The notes beneath the pieces were generated by a model. It was not told the DNA's origin. It searched no databases and was given only the letters and a program-made list of their open reading frames with translations. Of a DNA stretch of 18,360 nucleotides, positions 13,346 through 18,360 are shown in pieces. A program made the position numbers and the translations under genes. The first letter of the stretch is position 1, and the number at the start of each line of letters is the position of its first letter. The DNA is from Sulfurimonas sp. (GTDB lineage Bacteria > Campylobacterota > Campylobacteria > Campylobacterales > Sulfurimonadaceae), in NCBI GenBank assembly GCA_027056465.1, contig JALUKS010000221.1, positions 1-18,360 of the forward strand. Reading direction: 5' to 3'.

Positions 13346-14535
13346 TTATTTTGTTTCTGCTCCTGATTTAATAAACCAGCAAATAATGCAAAAAAGAGCA
13401 TTGGATTCATTGTATGCAGTGTGTTGTGTGTAAAACTAAAGAGAACAAATGTTGTTGCAAATAGATAGCTAATGAGCTTGTATTCCTTAGACTTGATGTT
13501 AAAAGTGAAGAGGGCATAGATAATCATGAGAGAGATGAATAAGCCTATTATGCCTAACTGAACAGATATTGTAATAAATGTACTATGATAATCTGCAAAA
13601 CGATGTATATTTTTTAGGTTAATGTTATTTGTTTTGGCATATTGTTCTACATTCTTCATATGGTATGATAAGCCTGTTCCTAATATTGGAGTATCAAGAT
13701 AAGTAGCTACTCCTAAGATAGAGAGAGCTACTCTCATTGCACCCTGATTGTTATAGTCATGTTTTACAATCAGGTTATTAAAGCCATTGTAGAGTTGTGT
13801 TGAACGATTTTTAAAATTCGGGCTATAATTAAATGCTAAGAGAAATATTACCATTAAAACAGGTATTATTACTAGAGCAGCTTTGAGTTTAGATTTGATA
13901 AAACTGAAGCCAATGATAAAAATAAGAACAATAAAAATTACCTGACCAGTTCTTCCTCCATTAACAAATAAGTTAATAGTGGCCGTGAGGGAAAAAAGGA
14001 GATAACTTAGTCTGTATTTTAAGTTTTTTTCAAAATATGCATTAACAAGAAGGGCACTCACAGTAAAAGCAAGGATACTACTATATGCCATATGACTCAT
14101 AAATGGTGTTGGATCATGAGGTGAAATATTTTTATAGTGAATAAGCTCAAAAAATATTCCATAGGACATAAGCTCACTTGCAAATATGGCAAGAAAAAAG
14201 GCAGAGAAAATATGTTTTGTATAAGTCCTATCAAAAGAAGAATAGAAGATAAATATAATAATAAGGTGATGGTACTTAGCTATATATCGTAAAGAGACTT
14301 CTATATTACCATACCATAAAATAGAAAGTAGACTAAACCCAATAAGTAAAATAATAGAGATACTCAAAAGATTGCTTTTGTAAAGATTGTATTTCTCTTT
14401 CCAGTTACCTTCAAAAAGCCAAAGGAGAACTAAAAGCACTTCTAATAGGTTTGTTAGTGCTTTAGATACGGGAAAACTAAAAGCATAAGCGATAAGTAAG
14501 AAACTAATATATTTTGTAAAATTTATTTTTTGCAT
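13342..14535 (-). CDS. O-antigen ligase/polymerase-like membrane protein (WaaL family)
   Basis: A 397-residue inner-membrane protein with about ten to twelve hydrophobic helices. A periplasmic loop (about 236-320) lies between late helices. Landmarks of the Wzy_C/O-antigen ligase family are NGGRTGQ (192-198, with R195), the GAMRVAL segment with R268, and DYHSTF (315-320) with H317, the His implicated in WaaL catalysis. It could ligate an undecaprenyl-linked glycan to the lipid A-core or polymerise repeats; ligase and polymerase are hard to separate by sequence, but its place in a core locus favours ligase. It is a single gene read against its neighbours, convergent with the acyltransferase (4-base TTAG overlap) and divergent from the GDPD-like gene. 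Sampled G+C is low (about 27% in one line). Confidence 0.85.
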   Translation of the reverse strand: MQKINFTKYISFLLIAYAFSFPVSKALTNLLEVLLVLLWLFEGNWKEKYNLYKSNLLSISIILLIGFSLLSILWYGNIEVSLRYIAKYHHLIIIFIFYSSFDRTYTKHIFSAFFLAIFASELMSYGIFFELIHYKNISPHDPTPFMSHMAYSSILAFTVSALLVNAYFEKNLKYRLSYLLFSLTATINLFVNGGRTGQVIFIVLIFIIGFSFIKSKLKAALVIIPVLMVIFLLAFNYSPNFKNRSTQLYNGFNNLIVKHDYNNQGAMRVALSILGVATYLDTPILGTGLSYHMKNVEQYAKTNNINLKNIHRFADYHSTFITISVQLGIIGLFISLMIIYALFTFNIKSKEYKLISYLFATTFVLFSFTHNTLHTMNPMLFFALFAGLLNQEQKQNN

Positions 14536-14611
14536 TTTAGCCTAACCAATTGATTTAAATGAATAGAACCTTTATTATTACATAAATTCTATTAAAGTCA
14601 CCAAAAAAGGC

Positions 14612-14617
14612 TATAAT
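14612..14617 (+). promoter_or_regulatory. -10 promoter element of the GDPD-like/LtaS-like/MsbA operon
   Basis: TATAAT 27 bases before the ATG at 14645, with an AAAGG ribosome site (14634-14638) in the leader. No convincing -35. It lies in the 109-base gap after the divergent ligase gene. Confidence 0.5.
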
Positions 14618-14644
14618 TACAAAATATTTTTTTAAAGGTTGATC

Positions 14645-15496
14645 ATGAAATATATAATAAGTATAATACTTTTCTTAACACTTGCATACAATAGTGCGAT
14701 ATTTTACATAGATAAAAATATGAAAACAAGAGTAACGGACAATACATATAACAACTGCAAAAAGGTGTGGTGCTCTCGAGGAATATATAAAACATGGGCA
14801 GAGCAAAATAGTCTTGTAGCATTTCAAAGAGCTTTTGCTGCTGGGCATATCGGGATTGAGGTGGATTTTTATTATGATGTAAAGATGAATAGATTTATCA
14901 TTTCGCATAATAGACCGAGTAAAGATAAAGATGGTAACTTCGTCTATACTCTCAAAGATGGCAAGCTCTTTACTCTTGAGGAACTTTTCAAAGCGACTGC
15001 AAAAGGACACTACTACTGGTTGGATTATAAAAACTTAGATAGGCTCTCAAGCACAGATGCTCACAAAGCTATAAAACGCTTAGATGTCATTACAAAGATA
15101 GACAATGTAAAAGAGAGAGTCTATTTAGAGGGTTCTACTCCTTGGCATATAGATGATTATACGGATGCGGGATATAAAACACTTTTTGCATTTCAACCAC
15201 TACCGAAGAGTTCTATTATCGCTTCACTCTCTTCAAATATTTATAAGATTGGCTACTATTTTTATAATATCACAGCAATTGCGATGCCTTATGGTAAACT
15301 TGGGGATGCAAAGTATAATGATATAACTCAAAAAAATCTCAAAGGAATACCTGTTTTCTTATTTCATATACCTAATGATGATGCACTGCTTTATAAGCTG
15401 GTGAAAAAAAAGGATGTACGAGTGCTTTTAATTGGGCGGGATAAGAGTGTTAGCCGTCCAGAAATCACATCATGTAAGAAAGTAGAAAATGAGTAG
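14645..15496 (+). CDS. Glycerophosphodiester phosphodiesterase-like protein with altered catalytic motif
   Basis: A 283-residue protein. The N-terminal signal or anchor helix is about 1-22, so it should be periplasmic. The rest follows the GDPD barrel order: a Trp-Cys-Ser-Arg-Gly segment (42-46) where the HRG motif normally lies, AEQNSLVAF (52-60) like the ENT/S motif, the metal-binding IEVDF (E72, D74), and SHNRP (87-91) matching the second catalytic His (H88). The first catalytic His is Ser (S44), while E72, D74 and H88 are kept. The enzyme may be inactive on standard glycerophosphodiesters or use another chemistry. The ATG at 14645 sits 6 bases after AAAGG; a TTG at 14639 overlaps the spacer and is rejected. 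It overlaps the LtaS-like gene by 8 bases, which implies linked functions in phosphoglycerol turnover or transfer. Confidence 0.68.
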   Translation: MKYIISIILFLTLAYNSAIFYIDKNMKTRVTDNTYNNCKKVWCSRGIYKTWAEQNSLVAFQRAFAAGHIGIEVDFYYDVKMNRFIISHNRPSKDKDGNFVYTLKDGKLFTLEELFKATAKGHYYWLDYKNLDRLSSTDAHKAIKRLDVITKIDNVKERVYLEGSTPWHIDDYTDAGYKTLFAFQPLPKSSIIASLSSNIYKIGYYFYNITAIAMPYGKLGDAKYNDITQKNLKGIPVFLFHIPNDDALLYKLVKKKDVRVLLIGRDKSVSRPEITSCKKVENE

Positions 15497-17477
15497 AGAA
15501 GAAAATTTTTCATATATCGTAGGGTCACTTTATAAACTTGTAAAAGTTATGGTACTTTTTTTACTTATCATGGGCTTAGCAAGAGTCTATCTACTTCTTA
15601 CTTATGGTGCGAGTGCAGAGTACAGTTGGAGTGATCTTGTAGCAACTTTTTGGATAGGGACACGTTTAGATCTTAGTATTGTCGCTTATATCACTATATT
15701 GCCCCTACTTTTAAGTATAATAGGTACACTTTTAAACAACAAAAAAGTAACAAAAACTATAGAAAAATTGACAAAGTATTATCTTCTTTTTATGGTTTCT
15801 TTGGTTTCTATTTTCATTTTTGCAGATAGTGCCTATTACTCTTTCTTTGGAACACATGCAACTTTAATGATTTTTGGAATTGTTGATGATGACACCAAGG
15901 CACTTTTTGAAATAGCACTCAAAAACTATAATCTTGCAGCGGTATTTGCAGTTTCTCTTCTTTATGCTGTTGTTATTTATAAGATAATAGCTACGATTTA
16001 CAAAACTAAAAAAAGCTTTCTTCTCTCATGGAAACCACTGAAACAGATTCTCTTTTTCTCTCTGTTGGTGGTGATAGTAGCAGGTTTAGGTCGTGGCTCA
16101 TTAGGTGTTTTTCCTTTGGCAAAAACTATTCCAGATGTAAGTGCTGACCCTTTTATAAATAGACTCCCTCTTAATGCTTCCTTTGCGATGATACGATCTT
16201 TTAAAGAGTATAAAAAAAGCAAGTCAGGAAAATATGATCTTATAAAAAAAGTAGGGTATGCAGGGAGAATTGAGAAAGCCTTTGAAGTCTATATGCAAAG
16301 TAAGGAGATTAACAAAACAGACTTGCTAGCAAATCTGCAAAAAACCACTCCCTACAATAAAGCTATTGCAGAGAAAAAACCAAATGTAGTAGTGGTGATG
16401 GCAGAGAGTTTTGGGCTACCACTGCTCACATACCAAAGTAAAAGTTTTAATATCATGGGAGCAGTAGAGAAAAACTTTAAAGAGGACACTCTTTTCACAA
16501 ACTTCATCTCTGCTTCAAATGGAACTATAATCTCTTTAGAACCAGTGCTTCTTAATATCACTGCCCGACCTGCATCAACCTCTTTTGCTCAGAGTAAATA
16601 CCTAAATACAGAATTTAGACAAGCAAGTGCAAGGGTTTATGAAAATGCAGGTTATGATACAACATTTATCTATGCAGGAGACCTCTCATGGAGAAATGTC
16701 GGGAACTTTATGTTACATCAAGGCTTCAAGCAGACAGTTGGTCGTGCAAAAATAGCAAAGGCATTGGGTAGAAACGCAGATGAGATCTCTGGGGAGTATG
16801 GAATATTTGATGGTTATACCTATCAATACATTCTTAATAAGCTAAAAAATTCTAAAAAACCACAATTTATTTATGTCTTAACGACAAATAATCATCCACC
16901 ATTTACTGTTCCAAAAGATTATGTATCCAAATCTCTAGTTATTTCAGATAAGTTGAAAAAACATTTAGTAGGTAATATGGATCTTATAAAAAAACGTATC
17001 AAAGATTATGCTTATGAGGCAGATATGGCAGGGGTGTTCTTGGATAAGCTCAAAGCATCCCCACTTAAGGACAATACAGTAGTAGCGATAACCGCAGATA
17101 ATAATACAGTTGAGGGTATAATGCACTACGATAACTACTACACAACAACGAAAAAAATACCTTTTTATCTCTATCTTCCTCCATACCTCAAACCAAAAAA
17201 AGCGATAAATACAGAAGTCGCTTCTTCGCATAAAGATATATTTCCTACTCTTTATAATCTTACCTTGAGTGAGAGTAACTACACAAGTATAGGAGTAAAC
17301 CTTTTAAATGATAAAACATTGCATTGTGGATTTAATGATGCTGGTGTTTTGATGGCAAGTGATGGTGGCTTCAAAGTAGGGCATGCCAAGAGTAAAATCC
17401 AAAAAAAATGCGAAGAGTATTACAAGGCAAGTTTGGCTGTTACTGAATATCTGATAAAATCACATAATCCAAAATAG
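15489..17477 (+). CDS. LTA synthase-like sulfatase-fold membrane transferase (probable phosphoglycerol or related phospho-group transferase)
   Basis: A 662-residue protein. The N-terminal half has about five membrane helices (near 18-38, 62-82, 97-115, 150-170, 186-204). A linker to about 295 is followed by a periplasmic alkaline-phosphatase/sulfatase domain. Expected metal and catalytic positions of LtaS-type enzymes are E306 (VMAESFG), nucleophile T346 (SNGT), H469 (NNHPPF), D537-N538 (TADNNT) and H581 (SSHKDIFPTL). The domain order matches LtaS and OpgB-type phosphoglycerol transferases more than EptA phosphoethanolamine transferases, but the transferred group cannot be decided from sequence. 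N538 stands where LtaS has His. The start overlaps the GDPD-like gene by 8 bases, and msbA follows after 12 bases. Probable role: adding phosphoglycerol or similar to LPS core or periplasmic glycans. Confidence 0.8.
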   Translation: MSREENFSYIVGSLYKLVKVMVLFLLIMGLARVYLLLTYGASAEYSWSDLVATFWIGTRLDLSIVAYITILPLLLSIIGTLLNNKKVTKTIEKLTKYYLLFMVSLVSIFIFADSAYYSFFGTHATLMIFGIVDDDTKALFEIALKNYNLAAVFAVSLLYAVVIYKIIATIYKTKKSFLLSWKPLKQILFFSLLVVIVAGLGRGSLGVFPLAKTIPDVSADPFINRLPLNASFAMIRSFKEYKKSKSGKYDLIKKVGYAGRIEKAFEVYMQSKEINKTDLLANLQKTTPYNKAIAEKKPNVVVVMAESFGLPLLTYQSKSFNIMGAVEKNFKEDTLFTNFISASNGTIISLEPVLLNITARPASTSFAQSKYLNTEFRQASARVYENAGYDTTFIYAGDLSWRNVGNFMLHQGFKQTVGRAKIAKALGRNADEISGEYGIFDGYTYQYILNKLKNSKKPQFIYVLTTNNHPPFTVPKDYVSKSLVISDKLKKHLVGNMDLIKKRIKDYAYEADMAGVFLDKLKASPLKDNTVVAITADNNTVEGIMHYDNYYTTTKKIPFYLYLPPYLKPKKAINTEVASSHKDIFPTLYNLTLSESNYTSIGVNLLNDKTLHCGFNDAGVLMASDGGFKVGHAKSKIQKKCEEYYKASLAVTEYLIKSHNPK

Positions 17478-17489
17478 GAATATTCATAA

Positions 17490-18360
17490 TTGAAACAGAT
17501 TTTTAAACGCTACCTACCTTACATAAAAGAGTATAAATCTCAGTACTTTTTAGTGCTGATTGGAATTATACTCACAGTGAGTGCTACGGCTGCAACGGCA
17601 TATATCATGAAGCCTCTGATGGATGATCTCTTTATCTCTAAAGAGGAGTCGATGCTCTATATCATCCCTATTGGATTAGTAGGTATTTACTTTTTTAAAG
17701 CGATAGGACGCTATGTTCAGTCTATTTATATGAGCTATATCGGACAGCATATAGTATCGCGTTTTCGTGAGATACTTTTAGAAAAAATCATCTCTCTTGA
17801 TATGGCATTTTTATATGTAAATCGTAGTGGTGAGCTTATCTCTCGTGTGACAAATGATATTACTCGTATTCAGTACTTTGTTTCAAATATGTTGCCTGAA
17901 CTTTTTCGTGAAGCCCTAACTGTAGTTGCTCTTGTGGGATATGTTATCTATCTTAACCCACATTTAGCATTTTATTCTCTAGTAATTATGCCTCTTATCA
18001 TTTACCCTTTGATTTTAGTAGCGAAAAAACTCAAAAAGTATTCACACCGTTCTCAAGCAAAAAATGCAGATGTTATGACTCGTTTGACAGAAGTATTTAA
18101 CAACTCAGAAGTTATCAAAGCAAACGCCACAGAGAAGTATGAGATGGCTCGTTTTAGTGAAGAGAATTGGCAGTTTTTTAGGATAAATATGAAGTCTGTA
18201 TATATTGGAGAAATTGTCTCTCCTTTTATGGAGGTTATCGGTGCTTTTGGTCTTGCAGCTGTTATCTTCGTGGGTGGTCATGAAGTCTATGATGGCAAAA
18301 TGAGTGTTGGAGAGTTTACGGCATTTTTAACAGCAGTAGGACTTGTCTTCCAGCCTATTC
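17490..18360 (+). CDS. msbA: MsbA-like lipid A-core ABC exporter (3' end beyond the window)
   Basis: At least 290 residues, running off the window. It begins KQIFKRYLPYIKEYK after the initiator and shows the ABC exporter membrane domain: several hydrophobic helices, with the conserved loop NRSGELISRVTNDITRIQ and a later ANATEKYE coupling segment. The ATP-binding domain is outside the window, so Walker motifs cannot be checked. MsbA-type exporters flip lipid A-core across the inner membrane. The start is a TTG directly after an in-frame TAA; the AGGA at 17476-17479 overlaps the LtaS-like stop (TAGGA) 10 bases upstream, and there is no ATG until deep inside the first helix. The position behind the LtaS-like gene supports an envelope lipid/glycan role, though a generic multidrug exporter remains possible. 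Confidence 0.82.
   Translation, partial: MKQIFKRYLPYIKEYKSQYFLVLIGIILTVSATAATAYIMKPLMDDLFISKEESMLYIIPIGLVGIYFFKAIGRYVQSIYMSYIGQHIVSRFREILLEKIISLDMAFLYVNRSGELISRVTNDITRIQYFVSNMLPELFREALTVVALVGYVIYLNPHLAFYSLVIMPLIIYPLILVAKKLKKYSHRSQAKNADVMTRLTEVFNNSEVIKANATEKYEMARFSEENWQFFRINMKSVYIGEIVSPFMEVIGAFGLAAVIFVGGHEVYDGKMSVGEFTAFLTAVGLVFQPI

Noticed and set aside
14562..14593. Inverted repeat AATAGAA ... TTCTATT in the gap before the GDPD-like gene, as an operator
   Set aside because: The 7-base arms are A/T-rich and 18 bases apart, which is easily chance at this base composition.
16965..17231. 88-codon minus-strand frame within the LtaS-like gene
   Set aside because: It is antisense to conserved metal-site residues and has no ribosome site.
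1..18360. CRISPR arrays, tRNA genes, insertion sequences and riboswitches
   Set aside because: I looked for regular repeats, terminal inverted repeats, transposase motifs and long structured leaders and saw none. All gaps are about 110 bases or less.

Overview
The window looks like chromosome of an AT-rich Gram-negative bacterium. My best guess is a Campylobacterota member near Sulfurimonas or Sulfuricurvum. This rests on the cbb3-oxidase maturation genes beside a small c553-type cytochrome, the character of HldD, HldE and WaaF, tight gene packing, and TATAAT boxes without a clear -35 element. That placement is from memory, not from a search. I see no tRNA, rRNA, CRISPR array, insertion sequence or gene-free stretch longer than about 110 bases.

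Layout. (1) 1-2500, respiration: the 3' part of the copper P-type ATPase ccoI and then ccoS, which mature cbb3 cytochrome oxidase, face a periplasmic monohaem cytochrome c across two stacked hairpins. (2) 2594-5625, a plus-strand operon: hldD and hldE make and epimerise ADP-heptose, followed by a YfaZ-like outer-membrane protein. (3) 5609-7872, minus strand: a membrane-anchored glycoside-hydrolase-like protein followed by the heptosyltransferase waaF. (4) 7919-9174, plus strand: two very small, low-G+C membrane-protein genes, the second only 33 codons, then a divergent GT9 transferase. (5) 9146-10640, minus strand: a WaaP/InaA-type sugar kinase overlapping a family 2 glycosyltransferase. (6) 10693-13345, plus strand: a second divergent GT9 protein, a GT4 glycosyltransferase and a hexapeptide acyltransferase. 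(7) 13342-14535, minus strand: an O-antigen-ligase-like membrane protein. (8) 14645 to the end, plus strand: a GDPD-fold protein, an LtaS-type sulfatase-fold transferase and the start of an MsbA-like ABC exporter, packed as one operon.

How it fits together: regions 2-8 form a lipopolysaccharide (LPS) core and envelope-glycan locus. Heptose is made (hldD/hldE) and added (waaF). The core is probably extended by the GT9, GT2 and GT4 enzymes, phosphorylated by the kinase and acetylated. A polymer may be joined by the ligase, lipid A-core is flipped by MsbA, and the periplasmic face may be decorated by the LtaS-like enzyme. Transcription direction changes repeatedly, and three convergent gene pairs overlap at their 3' ends. 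The middle part (about 10.7-14.5 kb) looks lower in G+C by eye, as exchangeable glycan cassettes often are.

The most interesting points are: the GDPD-like/LtaS-like/MsbA operon, including a Ser where GDPD enzymes have a catalytic His; the glycosidase-like protein that lacks the usual acid/base Glu; the tiny two-gene membrane module; and the divergent promoter pair at 7873-7918, whose spacing predicts leaderless mRNAs on both sides.
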